32,491 bases of DNA from an uncultured Helicobacter sp. (lineage in GTDB: Bacteria > Campylobacterota > Campylobacteria > Campylobacterales > Helicobacteraceae): assembly GCF_947367035.1 (NCBI RefSeq), contig NZ_CANBCA010000018.1, forward strand, positions 1-32,491. The letters are read 5' to 3'. The translations under genes were made by a program, and so were the position numbers. Every line of letters begins with the position of its first letter. The stretch's first letter is position 1. Below, piece by piece: positions 1 through 7,762 of this stretch. The notes below the pieces were generated by a model. It worked only from the letters and a program-made list of their open reading frames with translations, was not told where the DNA came from and did not search any database.

Positions 1-225
1 CCCAAGTCCAATAGGAAAAGATATTTTCTTATCCGTGATGACTTTACCTTTATCGGGCATATCCATTCCGCCTAAAATTCTCATTAGAGTAGATTTTCCC
101 GCACCATTGCGCCCCATAAGTCCAATGCTACAACCATCTGGAAATTCAAAAGTTAAATCTCTAAACACATAATGCCTCCCTTTGTTTAAGGGATAAGATT
201 TTGTTACGTGGTCAAGTTTTATCAT
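1..225 (-). CDS. kpsT: Capsular polysaccharide ABC exporter ATPase, KpsT-like (partial)
   Basis: Only the first 75 codons are in the window; the gene runs off the left edge. The visible protein begins MIKLDHVTKSYPL and carries a clear Walker A motif, GRNGAGKST, at residues 38-46, so it is an ABC-type ATPase. The Walker B and signature motifs lie outside the window. The start codon overlaps the stop of the downstream permease gene by four bases (ATGA on the minus strand; the permease is transcribed first). This coupling and the identity of the partner point to the KpsT/Wzm-Wzt class, which powers export of capsule or similar polysaccharide across the inner membrane. An O-antigen Wzt role cannot be excluded, because the C-terminal region that separates the two is not visible. 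Confidence 0.88.
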   Translation of the reverse strand, partial: MIKLDHVTKSYPLNKGRHYVFRDLTFEFPDGCSIGLMGRNGAGKSTLMRILGGMDMPDKGKVITDKKISFPIGLG

Positions 226-986
226 CGGATTTGCCCTAGATATTTGTAGCGGAAATAATAATACCAAAGTCCAATAAATAGTAAAACAATGGTAAAAGAA
301 AAAGGATAAATAAAACTGATACCTTCTGTTAAAGGATAACTTATAAAATAGTTTTGTCGTAACATTTCAAGAAATTGTAAGACGGGATTATAAATTAAAA
401 AATCTACAATATAGCTAGGTAGAATCCAAAGAGGATATAAAACTGCAGAAGCAAAGTATAAAATATTGATTCCATAAGTAATGAATATTTTAGCGTATTC
501 TACTTCACTATCTAAAAATGCTAGACAGATCCCCAAAGCGAATCCTAAAAGTGCTAAACCTAAAAATGCAATGCAAACTTCCAAAAAATTGATAGGTAAG
601 ATTGGTAAGTCCAAAAACCAGCCAAATCCAAACATAAAAACTATAAAAATAGTTAAATAAATACAAATCTCAAGCAAAGCACGGGCTAAAAAAATATGAA
701 TCGGCTTAACAGGCTTATAGGCAATTAAACCAAGGTTGGCTTGCACTCCAGCCATAATCTGCGTAACAATATTTCTAAACATAAAAAAAGGCACGAAACC
801 AGTAACTAAAAACATTTCTATTGGAACTTGCGGGATTGATCTTGCACGAATCATTGTAAAAATAATGAGAAAAAAAATGATATGCGTCATAGGTTCTCCA
901 ATAACCCAAAAATAACCCAATCGTTTATTTTTACCAAAACGTGTTTTTAATTCTCTAAAAAATAATGCCTGCACAATATGTGTCAT
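222..986 (-). CDS. kpsM: Capsular polysaccharide ABC exporter permease, KpsM-like
   Basis: A 254-residue inner-membrane protein, about the usual KpsM length, with roughly six hydrophobic segments and a cytoplasmic N-terminus (MTHIVQALFFRELKTRFG) typical of ABC-2 polysaccharide permeases. The family forms the channel that moves polymer from the cytoplasm to the periplasm, driven by the adjacent ATPase (KpsT), with which it overlaps by four bases. Its upstream neighbour, pldA, is divergent, so this gene appears to be the first of a capsule export transcript continuing off the left edge. A TATAAT at 1046-1041 on the minus strand would give a leader of roughly 50 bases. O-antigen permease (Wzm) is the main alternative; family membership is clear, the exact polymer is not. 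Confidence 0.9.
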   Translation of the reverse strand: MTHIVQALFFRELKTRFGKNKRLGYFWVIGEPMTHIIFFLIIFTMIRARSIPQVPIEMFLVTGFVPFFMFRNIVTQIMAGVQANLGLIAYKPVKPIHIFLARALLEICIYLTIFIVFMFGFGWFLDLPILPINFLEVCIAFLGLALLGFALGICLAFLDSEVEYAKIFITYGINILYFASAVLYPLWILPSYIVDFLIYNPVLQFLEMLRQNYFISYPLTEGISFIYPFSFTIVLLFIGLWYYYFRYKYLGQIR

Positions 987-1040
987 TGATTTAAAAGCCC
1001 TACATTTAATAATTTATTATTTATTTTGAATAAAATGATA

Positions 1041-1046
1041 ATTATA
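1041..1046 (-). promoter_or_regulatory. Candidate -10 element for kpsM
   Basis: On the minus strand TATAAT is present, placed so that transcription would start near 1034 and reach the kpsM ATG at 986 after about 48 bases. No convincing -35 element is seen, which is common in Campylobacterota. It lies back to back with the pldA promoter. Confidence 0.5.
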
Positions 1047-1074
1047 AAATAGACTTGCTTTATTTAGGCATAAA

Positions 1075-1103
1075 TTGACAAAAAAAAATAAATTTGTTAT
1101 AGT
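1075..1103 (+). promoter_or_regulatory. Consensus sigma-70 promoter for pldA
   Basis: TTGACA at 1075-1080, a 17-base A/T-rich spacer, and TATAGT at 1098-1103. This is a full -35 match with ideal spacing. The predicted transcription start, near 1110, falls downstream of the ATG at 1106, so that ATG cannot be the start codon if this promoter is used. Confidence 0.72.
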
Positions 1104-1141
1104 TAATGAATTACCTTAATTTAAGTTTCGGTGTATTTAGA

Positions 1142-2275
1142 ATGATTTTACATAAGATTCCACAAATCATCGTTTTTATTATAATATTTACATTTAACTT
1201 ATGGGGAAGTGATTTTGAAATTAAATCAGAAGAGTTAGAAAATAATAAAAAACTCAAAGTGTTTATTTTAGATGAAAAAATGCAAACATTAGAAGTTATA
1301 GAGGTAGATACGACAAAGGCGAATCAACTCACTCTTAATTTACCCAAAGATAAAAAAGTTTATGTTACTTTTGTGATGCCACAAGACACAGATTCTGTTA
1401 CTTCAGATTCTACAATTTTGCCTTCAGAAACTATCCAAAATCAATTAGTTTCTTCTTTAAAAAACGAAGGTTTAAACCAAAAATCTAATACAGATTCTAG
1501 CACTGATGGAATTAGTTATGATGAAAAAACACTTTATGAAGGACGATTTGAACGTAATAAATTTATGGGGGGACTATTGGGGTTCGAACCTCATAAGTTC
1601 AACTACATTCTTCCTATGAATGCGAGTAGCTCTAAAGAGCCAAATCAACGTAAGCAAGTAGAGACAAAATTCCAAATTAGCATAAAAAAAATGTTATTGA
1701 ATGATTTATTGACAAAAGATTTAGATTTATATTTTGCTTATACGCAACAGAGTTTTTGGCAACTTTATGATAATCAGGATTCTAGACCTTTTCGCGAAAG
1801 CAATTATGAACCAAGTTTATATTTAAGTTATCCTTTGGAAAAGTATAGTTTATTTTTTGACCGCGTAGATTTTGGCTATATACATCAAAGTAATGGGGGA
1901 GATTTGAGCCACTCTCGTAGTTGGGATAGGCTTTTTGCAGAGGGAATTTATAGTTATGAAAATTTTGTTATGACTCTAAAGGCTTGGTATAGGATTCCAG
2001 AAAAAGCAGATAAAGATGACAATCCAGATATTACAAAGTATTTGGGCTATGGTGATTTAACCCTTAGCTATTTGTGGAATAAACATTTATTTAGCGCAAC
2101 TTTACGTAACAATTTAAGAAAAGATAATAAAGGCTCCATCTTATTGGATTATTCTTATCCAATTTACAAGAATCTTTATTTGTATTTGCAGTTTTTTAAT
2201 GGATATGGTGAGAGTTTGCAAGAATATAATAATTCCATTAATCGGTTTGGTATTGGATTTTTATTTAATCATTAG
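1142..2275 (+). CDS. pldA: Outer-membrane phospholipase A (OMPLA)
   Basis: PldA hydrolyses acyl chains of phospholipids that reach the outer leaflet of the outer membrane. The C-terminal 230 or so residues match the OMPLA beta-barrel: YTQQSFWQLYD, SRPFRESNYEP, the active-site block HQSNGG, SRSWDR, then DDNPDITKYLGYGD and GYGESL. Numbering from this start (377 residues), catalytic His248 and Ser250 are present; the position of E. coli Asn156 is Asp262, with identical spacing. An open frame extends back to an ATG at 1106, but a consensus promoter would start transcription near 1110, so 1142 is preferred; the protein then opens with a good signal peptide (MILHKIPQIIVFIIIFTFNLWGS). About 120 residues between signal peptide and barrel are extra relative to E. 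coli and low in recognisable motifs. A G6 tract lies at 1567-1572. No strong Shine-Dalgarno is seen at either start. Confidence 0.92.
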   Translation: MILHKIPQIIVFIIIFTFNLWGSDFEIKSEELENNKKLKVFILDEKMQTLEVIEVDTTKANQLTLNLPKDKKVYVTFVMPQDTDSVTSDSTILPSETIQNQLVSSLKNEGLNQKSNTDSSTDGISYDEKTLYEGRFERNKFMGGLLGFEPHKFNYILPMNASSSKEPNQRKQVETKFQISIKKMLLNDLLTKDLDLYFAYTQQSFWQLYDNQDSRPFRESNYEPSLYLSYPLEKYSLFFDRVDFGYIHQSNGGDLSHSRSWDRLFAEGIYSYENFVMTLKAWYRIPEKADKDDNPDITKYLGYGDLTLSYLWNKHLFSATLRNNLRKDNKGSILLDYSYPIYKNLYLYLQFFNGYGESLQEYNNSINRFGIGFLFNH

Positions 2276-2294
2276 TTCTTAAAAATTCTAGGAA

Positions 2295-2370
2295 TGGTGG
2301 CCACGACTGGACTTGAACCAGCGACCACTACCATGTCAAGGTAGTGCTCTACCAACTGAGCTACGCGACC
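2295..2370 (-). tRNA. tRNA-Val (GAC anticodon)
   Basis: The minus strand folds as a 76-nt cloverleaf with the CCA end encoded (2295-2297). The anticodon stem ACTACC/GGTAGT encloses the loop TTGACAT, giving anticodon GAC (valine). The T arm contains GGTTCAAGTCC and the D arm AGCTCAGTTGGTAGAGC. It lies 34 bases after lspA on the same strand. Confidence 0.96.
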
Positions 2371-2379
2371 AAATAAAAG

Positions 2380-2385
2380 AGTATA
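2380..2385 (-). promoter_or_regulatory. Candidate -10 element for tRNA-Val
   Basis: TATACT on the minus strand ends nine bases before the mature 5' end of tRNA-Val, the expected distance for a tRNA promoter. Read-through from lspA is an alternative source of the transcript. Confidence 0.45.
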
Positions 2386-2404
2386 AAATCAAGCTGTGAT
2401 TCTA

Positions 2405-2905
2405 TCACGACACACTTTTATCTTTTCTTAAAAATGCTTGATAAAAGATTAGGACAACTCCCAAATCAATCATTACATCAGCAAAATTAAAAATAGCAAA
2501 TTCAAATTGATAATGCCAAAAAATATAATCTACTACACCTCCGTGAATGAAGCGATCTAGGATATTAGAAGAACCGGCTCCAAAGATAATCCCAAGTGCG
2601 AGAGAATAGGTTTTAATTAGCTCTTGATGTCTCCATAAGTAGATTAAGATTCCAACAAGAAGTAGAATCTGCAAAAATTTAAGCCAATCTCCTAAAAATG
2701 CGAACATAGAGAATGCAACGCCTTTATTATAAACCAAAAGGAGCGAAATAAAAGGGGTTTCGTAAATAGTATCACCAAACTGATAGCCCTTTAATAAAAA
2801 CAACCATTTAATGGCTTGGTCTAGTGCAAATATAATGCAAAACGTTAAAGTAAAGTAAAACCATTCCTTAGATAACTTTAAATTTCTTCTCTTTGCAGTT
2901 AGCAA
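2405..2905 (-). CDS. lspA: Lipoprotein signal peptidase (signal peptidase II)
   Basis: LspA is the inner-membrane aspartyl protease that removes signal peptides from diacylglyceryl-modified prolipoproteins. The 166-residue product has four hydrophobic segments and both catalytic blocks: NILDR with Asp117 and FNFADV with Asp143, close to the E. coli positions 114 and 141. The start is TTG at 2905: no ATG exists before the first membrane segment, and AGGGG sits six bases upstream. The start overlaps the last codons of glmM (stop at 2899), suggesting translational coupling in a glmM-lspA transcript. tRNA-Val follows 34 bases downstream on the same strand. Confidence 0.95.
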   Translation of the reverse strand: MLTAKRRNLKLSKEWFYFTLTFCIIFALDQAIKWLFLLKGYQFGDTIYETPFISLLLVYNKGVAFSMFAFLGDWLKFLQILLLVGILIYLWRHQELIKTYSLALGIIFGAGSSNILDRFIHGGVVDYIFWHYQFEFAIFNFADVMIDLGVVLIFYQAFLRKDKSVS

Positions 2906-4236
2906 ATTTTTCCCCTAAAATATTCTTCACATTCTTGCATTACTTTTTCCAATATTTTTGTTTCCTTTCCTTCAAGTAGAATCCGTAGTTTATTTTCTGT
3001 GCCACTATATCGGATTAAATGCCTGATATGATGTGATTCTATACTTTTTAATAAGGCATTGTAATTTTCTAAGGATTCCAAGCAAGGTTTGGAATGGACA
3101 TTGAGGTTTCTTAGGATTTGCGGATAAAGCTTAAAGCAATCTAATACTTTAGAGGCAGGTTTTTTGGATTTTAAAATATAAGCAATAGTTTGTAAAGCAC
3201 TAACTAGCCCATCGCCTGTTTTTGCAAAATCACTAAAAATGATATGCCCACTTTGCTCTCCTCCGAAATTTAGTCCTTGCGCTAACATAGATTCTAAAAC
3301 ATATTTATCCCCTACATTGGAGCGCATAAGTTCAATTCCATAGCCTTTTAAAAATTCTTCTAAAGCATAATTACTCATAATGGTTGCTACGGCTGTATTG
3401 TTTTTTAATGTCCCATTCTCTTTGGCGGCAAGAGCTAAAATGCCGATGAGTTTATCGCCATGCACCACACCACCTTTTTCATCTACAACCACAAGCCTAT
3501 CTGCATCTCCATCAAGGGCAAATCCAATGTCTGCACGAACCTTGCGCACTTCTTCTTGTAGCATTAGTGGCTGTGTCGCTCCACAATTTTCATTAATATT
3601 GAAGCCATTGGGTTCATCATTGATGACAAAAACTTCTGCTCCAAGCTCGCTAAAGATTGTTGGAGCGACTTTATAGGCTGCACCATTTGCGCAGTCTATC
3701 ACGACACGGATTCCGTGTAAGGATAAATCTTTGGGAAAGGAATTCTTAATATGCACAATATAACGTCCAACGACATCATCAATTCGTTTGCTAGAACCAA
3801 TCTCCTTACCTCGTCTTTGGGCATTTTCAAGTTGATGAACATCGTCATAAATTTTTTCAATCTTTTTTTCGTCTTTTTCATCAAGTTTATAACCACTGCG
3901 CCCAAAGAATTTGATACCATTGTCCATAAAGGGATTATGACTAGCGCTTACCATAATCCCGCCATCGCATCGCATATCTTCTGTAAGATAAGCAATTGCT
4001 GGTGTTGGCATTGGACCAATTTGTATGACTTCATATCCTACGGCTGTAAGCCCACTTACAAGAGCATTTTCAAGCATATAACCACTGCGTCTTGTGTCTT
4101 TACCTACCAAGATTCTGTTTGTTTTGGAATGCTCACGATAGTAAATGCCTGCAGCAATCCCAAGCTTGAGCGCACAAAATGCGTCAAGTTTCACACCAGC
4201 CTCACCTCTTACGCCATCTGTTCCAAAAAGATTCAT
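2899..4236 (-). CDS. glmM: Phosphoglucosamine mutase
   Basis: GlmM converts glucosamine-6-phosphate to glucosamine-1-phosphate, the step before UDP-GlcNAc, needed for peptidoglycan and LPS. The 445-residue protein has the full family layout: N-terminal FGTDGVRG, the phosphoserine loop SASHNP with catalytic Ser99, the metal-binding loop DGDADR near residue 240, the sugar-binding segment GGEQSGH near 325, and the phosphate-binding [11 protein letters not shown] near the C-terminus. Length is normal. The start at 4236 is 80 bases from the divergent rpsT start; a TATAAT on this strand lies at 4284-4279. It overlaps lspA at its 3' end. Confidence 0.97.
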   Translation of the reverse strand: MNLFGTDGVRGEAGVKLDAFCALKLGIAAGIYYREHSKTNRILVGKDTRRSGYMLENALVSGLTAVGYEVIQIGPMPTPAIAYLTEDMRCDGGIMVSASHNPFMDNGIKFFGRSGYKLDEKDEKKIEKIYDDVHQLENAQRRGKEIGSSKRIDDVVGRYIVHIKNSFPKDLSLHGIRVVIDCANGAAYKVAPTIFSELGAEVFVINDEPNGFNINENCGATQPLMLQEEVRKVRADIGFALDGDADRLVVVDEKGGVVHGDKLIGILALAAKENGTLKNNTAVATIMSNYALEEFLKGYGIELMRSNVGDKYVLESMLAQGLNFGGEQSGHIIFSDFAKTGDGLVSALQTIAYILKSKKPASKVLDCFKLYPQILRNLNVHSKPCLESLENYNALLKSIESHHIRHLIRYSGTENKLRILLEGKETKILEKVMQECEEYFRGKIC

Positions 4237-4278
4237 TATCTTACCTTTTTATTTGCTTTTAATAAAAAATTAGCTAAA

Positions 4279-4286
4279 ATTATAGC
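4279..4286. promoter_or_regulatory. Overlapping divergent -10 elements (glmM and rpsT)
   Basis: An imperfect palindrome, AGCTAAAATTATAGCT (4272-4287), contains TATAAT on the minus strand (4284-4279), suitable for glmM, and TATAGC on the plus strand (4281-4286), suitable for rpsT with a leader of about 24 bases. If both are real, polymerase cannot occupy them together. No -35 elements are clear. Confidence 0.4.
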
Positions 4287-4316
4287 TTAAAAATTTTATA
4301 AAAGGATTAACACTCT

Positions 4317-4592
4317 ATGGCAAATCATAAGTCAGCGCAAAAACGCATTCGTCAGACAGAAACACGCACTGAACGTAATCGCTACTACAAGACAAGAATT
4401 AAAAATATGGCAAGGTCCTTAAATGAAGCAATTTTAGCCAAAGATATTAACAAAGCTCAAGAAGTATTTAAACAAATTAATCAAAATTTCCATAGCTATG
4501 TTAGTAAGGGAATCTTGACTAAAAATACTGCTGCTAGAAAAATCAGTCGCCTGAATGCTTCTGTCAAAAAGCTTGTCTTGGCAAACGCTTGA
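4317..4592 (+). CDS. rpsT: 30S ribosomal protein S20
   Basis: A 91-residue, highly basic protein beginning [17 protein letters not shown], the hallmark N-terminus of S20, and containing [10 protein letters not shown] and [13 protein letters not shown]20 binds the 5' domain and helix 44 of 16S rRNA during small-subunit assembly. AAGGA about ten bases before the ATG serves as the ribosome binding site. It is transcribed divergently from glmM. A strong intrinsic terminator is folded into its last codons and stop, so it is probably a single-gene transcript, with prfA beginning 69 bases later. Confidence 0.98.
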   Translation: MANHKSAQKRIRQTETRTERNRYYKTRIKNMARSLNEAILAKDINKAQEVFKQINQNFHSYVSKGILTKNTAARKISRLNASVKKLVLANA

Positions 4593-4609
4593 TTTGCGTT
4601 TGCGATTTT
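4581..4609 (+). terminator. Intrinsic terminator overlapping the rpsT stop codon
   Basis: GCAAACGC (4581-4588) pairs perfectly with GCGTTTGC (4596-4603) across a seven-base loop and is followed by GATTTTAT. The stem begins inside the coding sequence and the TGA stop (4590-4592) sits in the loop. Confidence 0.8.
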
Positions 4610-4661
4610 ATATGATTTCACTTGCTTTATAGCAAAATTTACAAAGTTTCTCAAGTTTCTT

Positions 4662-5732
4662 ATGTTAGCTTCTAAACTTCAACCTTTTATTAAACATTAT
4701 GATGAGATTAGCAGACTTCTTGCTGACCCAGAGATTCTAAACGACATTAAGCGAATTACAGAGCTCAGTAAAGAGCAGAGTGATTTAGAAGAACTTGTGC
4801 AAAAATCTCACGAATATTTAAATAATCTCCAAACCATTGAAGAAAATAAAACCTTGCTAGATGATAAAGAATTGGGGGATTTGGCAAAAGAGGAAATTAA
4901 AGAAGCAGAGGCACAAAATGAAATTTTGGAATCTAAAATTAAGCTTTTATTACTTCCAAAAGATCCTAATGATGATAAAAATATTTATTTAGAGTTGCGT
5001 GCTGGCACGGGAGGTGATGAGGCAGGAATTTTTGTAGGGGATTTGTTCCGCACCTATGTGCGTTATGCAGAGCTAAAGTCTTGGAAAGTAGAAATTATTA
5101 GCTCTAGTGAAAACAATTTTGGAGGCTATAAAGAAGTTATTGCACTTATAAAAGGTAAGGGTGCGTATTCTAGGCTTAAATTTGAAGGTGGTACACATCG
5201 TGTGCAACGCGTGCCAGAAACAGAATCGCAAGGACGTATTCATACTTCAGCAATCACAGTGGCTATTATGCCAGAAGTTGATGATGTGGAAATTAATATC
5301 AACCCTAATGATTTAAAAGTTGAAGTATTTCGCGCTGGAGGACACGGGGGACAATGTGTAAATACTACAGATTCTGCCGTCCGTATTACACATATTCCTA
5401 CGGGCATTAGTGTATCAATGCAAGATGAGAAATCCCAACACAAAAATAAAGATAAAGCTTTAAAGATTCTAAAGGCTAGAATTTATGAAGCGGAACTAGA
5501 AGCGCAAATGGAACAAAATGCGCAAGAAAGAAAATTACAAGTAGGAAGTGGCGACCGCAGTGAGCGTATTCGCACTTATAACTATCCACAAAACCGCTTG
5601 ACAGACCATCGTGTGGGTCTTACATTGTATAGTTTAGAGGAGATTATGCTAAGTGGTAATTTAGATATGGTGATTGACCCTATTGTGGCATATTTTCAAG
5701 CAGAGGCTCTCCAGAAGAGTGGGATTTCGTAA
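4662..5732 (+). CDS. prfA: Peptide chain release factor 1
   Basis: RF1 recognises UAA and UAG and triggers release of the finished peptide. The 356-residue protein shows the decisive motifs: the anticodon-like PxT as PET (residues 185-187, within [13 protein letters not shown]), which marks RF1 rather than RF2, and the peptidyl-transferase GGQ at 229-231 in [12 protein letters not shown]-terminal helical domain, [11 protein letters not shown] block and length are all normal. No good Shine-Dalgarno precedes the ATG; it lies 69 bases after rpsT and its terminator, so it probably has a promoter in that gap, though none is convincing. The usual neighbour hemK/prmC is absent downstream; tRNA-Ser follows instead. 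Confidence 0.97.
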   Translation: MLASKLQPFIKHYDEISRLLADPEILNDIKRITELSKEQSDLEELVQKSHEYLNNLQTIEENKTLLDDKELGDLAKEEIKEAEAQNEILESKIKLLLLPKDPNDDKNIYLELRAGTGGDEAGIFVGDLFRTYVRYAELKSWKVEIISSSENNFGGYKEVIALIKGKGAYSRLKFEGGTHRVQRVPETESQGRIHTSAITVAIMPEVDDVEININPNDLKVEVFRAGGHGGQCVNTTDSAVRITHIPTGISVSMQDEKSQHKNKDKALKILKARIYEAELEAQMEQNAQERKLQVGSGDRSERIRTYNYPQNRLTDHRVGLTLYSLEEIMLSGNLDMVIDPIVAYFQAEALQKSGIS

Positions 5733-5745
5733 GGCGATTTCACAA

Positions 5746-5770
5746 AAAGCTTAATTTAAGTTTTATTTTA
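5746..5770 (+). terminator. Possible weak terminator after prfA
   Basis: AAAGCTTA and TAAGTTTT can pair (one G-T) around a three-base loop and run into ATTTTACTT. The stem is A/T-rich, so it would be weak. Confidence 0.3.
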
Positions 5771-5781
5771 CTTAAACAAGA

Positions 5782-5787
5782 TATAAT
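5782..5787 (+). promoter_or_regulatory. -10 element for tRNA-Ser
   Basis: A perfect TATAAT ends 17 bases before the mature 5' end of tRNA-Ser. No -35 match at the expected distance. Confidence 0.65.
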
Positions 5788-5804
5788 TACGGTTCTTTTC
5801 AAAA

Positions 5805-5895
5805 GGACAGATGGGTGAGTTGGCTGAAACCACATCCCTGCTAAGGATGCGTAGTCGCAAGATTACCGAGAGTTCGAATCTCTCTCTGTCCGCCA
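5805..5895 (+). tRNA. tRNA-Ser (GCT anticodon)
   Basis: A 91-nt class II tRNA with encoded CCA (5893-5895). The acceptor stem GGACAGA pairs with TCTGTCC. The anticodon arm encloses CTGCTAA, giving GCT (serine, AGC/AGT codons). A long variable arm (TAGTCGCAAGATTA region) and the T arm GAGAGTTCGAATCTCTC are clear. The bases downstream are a region with no intact gene. Confidence 0.95.
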
Positions 5896-5992
5896 CTTTG
5901 CTTCTATTTGGTTTATACTCTTATATAATTCCGCATTTACCCAGTAGTGTTGTAAAGTTAATCTTCTATATTTATCATTCAAGGAGTTCCTA

Positions 5993-6524
5993 ATGTCTAA
6001 TCTATATGTTCTCTTTGTGTTGCATTCTTAATAGAAGTAGGTTTTATTAGCACCTCAAAAAAGCTCCAGAATACACAAAAACCGCAAGAGCTTGAAGAAT
6101 TAGCCAAAAATTAAATATTCCTTACCTCTATGTTTCAAGAATTTCTACGCAAGAAAATGTAAATTTTATCAAAAATAGAGACTATCTTAATAGAGGGGTA
6201 TTGTGCCTTTGTGTGACGTAGGGATTTATCCTTGCAAGAAGTCGTAAGATTTTCGTGGCACAACACGCAAATGATTATGCAAGTATGGGTAAATTCTTTA
6301 TAGTAATGTGTGCCTAAACCTACAAATCTATAATTAAGCTTAAGATAGATTATCAAAAGATGGCAGATTCGCTCCTTAGTTTTGCAAGGATTAATCCTAA
6401 GTTGCTTGATACTACATTTAGATTCTATCGCACATTTGAAATATACAAGATGAAAAAGTCATGTAAAGAATACAAAATAGCAAAAGGTAAATTTGCCACA
6501 AAATTTATTATTTTTTTCAAATAA
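5993..6524 (+). pseudogene. Decayed coding sequence, unrecognised family
   Basis: The 706 bases between tRNA-Ser and hydA contain no intact gene, but look like a broken one. A strong ribosome binding site (AAGGAG, six-base spacing) precedes ATG at 5993, starting MSNLYVLFV; the frame closes at 6029. The reading continues in a second frame (AFLIEVGFISTSKKLQ, from 6022 to a stop at 6112), then in a third frame from 6111 to 6524 that holds only two internal stops (6219 and 6315) in about 138 codons, far fewer than expected in DNA this AT-rich. The conceptual peptide has plausible protein-like stretches (LNIPYLYVSRISTQENV; AQHANDYASMGKFF; SLLSFARINPKLLDTTFRFY). I do not recognise the family. The last 54 codons (ATG 6360 to 6524) are open but have no good ribosome binding site. 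It may be several remnants rather than one gene. Confidence 0.42.
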
Positions 6525-6601
6525 GCTTTATTTTGTAGTGCTTTTTAAGCCAAAAAAAGATAAATTCACTTTAACCAAAACTCTAAATAAAAAGGAAGGT
6601 A

Positions 6602-7753
6602 ATGGAAAGAGAACAAACACTGCTACAACAGGCTCAAGACAGGCTTGCAAAAATAGCCAAAATCCCAAGCCTCAAAAAAGGTAATAGCATTAAAAAAATG
6701 TTGAAAGAAAAAGGAATCTCAAGAAGAGACTTTATGAAATGGGCTGGCGCAATGACTGCTATGCTCTCTTTACCTGCAAGTTTTACACCACTCACTGCAA
6801 AAGCTGCAGAAGTTGCAGACCGCTTACCAGTGATTTGGTTACATTTAGCAGAATGCACAGGCTGTAGCGAAAGCCTACTAAGAAGTGATGGACCGGGCAT
6901 TGCAAGTTTAATTTTTGATTATATTTCTTTAGAATATCACGAAACAATTATGGCGGCTTCAGGCTACCAAGCAGAAGAAAATTTAGAATCTGCTATTAAA
7001 CGTTATAAAGGGAGATATGTATTAATGGTAGAAGGTGGTGTGCCTACTGGCTTAGATGGGCAATATCTAACCATTGGTGCATTTGGACAAACAGGCTTAC
7101 AAAGTGCAAAAATAGCAAGTGAAAATGCCGCGGCAATTTTTGCTATCGGGACTTGCTCAAGCTTTGGTGGAATCCAAGCGGCTAACCCAAATCCAACGGC
7201 TGCAAAACCGCTAAGTGAAGTTACCAATAAACCTGTAATTAATGTGCCAGGCTGTCCTCCAAGTGAAAAGAATATTGTGGGTAATGTGATTCATTTCTTA
7301 CTTTTTGGGACTTTACCGCAGTTAGATGCCTTTAATCGTCCCAAATGGGCTTATGGTTTAAGAATTCATGATTTATGCGAGAGACGCGGACACTTTGATG
7401 CAGGTGAATTTGTGCAGAGATTTGGCGATGAGGGTGCAAAAAATGGCTATTGCCTCTATAAAGTTGGCTGTAAAGGACCTTATACTTTTAATAACTGCTC
7501 TAAACTTCGCTTTAATTCCCATACAAGTTGGCCTATCCAAGCGGGACACGGCTGTATTGGGTGTAGTGAGCCAAATTTTTGGGATACAATGGGACCTTTT
7601 GAAGAGCCGCTTGCAAGCAAACTTTATGACGCACCGCTTTTTAAAGGAGCAGACCGCACTGCTGACAATATCGGGATTACATTACTCGGTGCAGCAGCAA
7701 TTGGTATGGCAGCTCACGCAGTATTAAGCAACTTCAAAAAAGATAAGGAATAA
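6602..7753 (+). CDS. hydA: Uptake [NiFe]-hydrogenase small subunit
   Basis: HydA carries the three Fe-S clusters that conduct electrons from the Ni-Fe site of HydB to cytochrome b HydC, on the periplasmic face of the inner membrane. The 383-residue precursor has a long N-region followed by the twin-arginine signal SRRDFMKWAG (residues 40-49), so it is exported folded through Tat with HydB. Cluster motifs are in order: ECTGCSE (Cys85, Cys88), GTCSSFGGIQ, PGCPPSE, then CERRGHF, GCKGP, NNCSKLRFN and GHGCIGCSEP. A C-terminal hydrophobic segment (IGITLLGAAAIGMAAHAVL) anchors it in the membrane. The ATG follows GGAAGG with ideal spacing. hydB begins nine bases after the stop. No promoter is clear upstream. 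Confidence 0.97.
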   Translation: MEREQTLLQQAQDRLAKIAKIPSLKKGNSIKKMLKEKGISRRDFMKWAGAMTAMLSLPASFTPLTAKAAEVADRLPVIWLHLAECTGCSESLLRSDGPGIASLIFDYISLEYHETIMAASGYQAEENLESAIKRYKGRYVLMVEGGVPTGLDGQYLTIGAFGQTGLQSAKIASENAAAIFAIGTCSSFGGIQAANPNPTAAKPLSEVTNKPVINVPGCPPSEKNIVGNVIHFLLFGTLPQLDAFNRPKWAYGLRIHDLCERRGHFDAGEFVQRFGDEGAKNGYCLYKVGCKGPYTFNNCSKLRFNSHTSWPIQAGHGCIGCSEPNFWDTMGPFEEPLASKLYDAPLFKGADRTADNIGITLLGAAAIGMAAHAVLSNFKKDKE

Positions 7754-7762
7754 GGAGACTCT

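Noticed and set aside
1035..1052. Possible Fur box (TGATAATTATA) between kpsM and pldA
   Set aside because: The left half fits a 7-1-7 Fur site, but the right half matches only about three of seven positions, and A/T-rich spacers give such matches by chance.
3751..4290. 179-codon open frame on the plus strand opposite glmM
   Set aside because: It lies entirely antisense to a well-conserved gene, has no ribosome binding site, and the translated protein resembles no family; a shadow of glmM codon use.
5811..5993. 60-codon frame covering tRNA-Ser
   Set aside because: It begins inside the tRNA gene and carries its sequence as codons; not a coding gene.
5867..6601. Search for a direct repeat of the tRNA-Ser 3' end that would mark an integrated element (attL/attR)
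   Set aside because: No second copy of the T-arm/acceptor 3' sequence is visible downstream, and no integrase gene is present.
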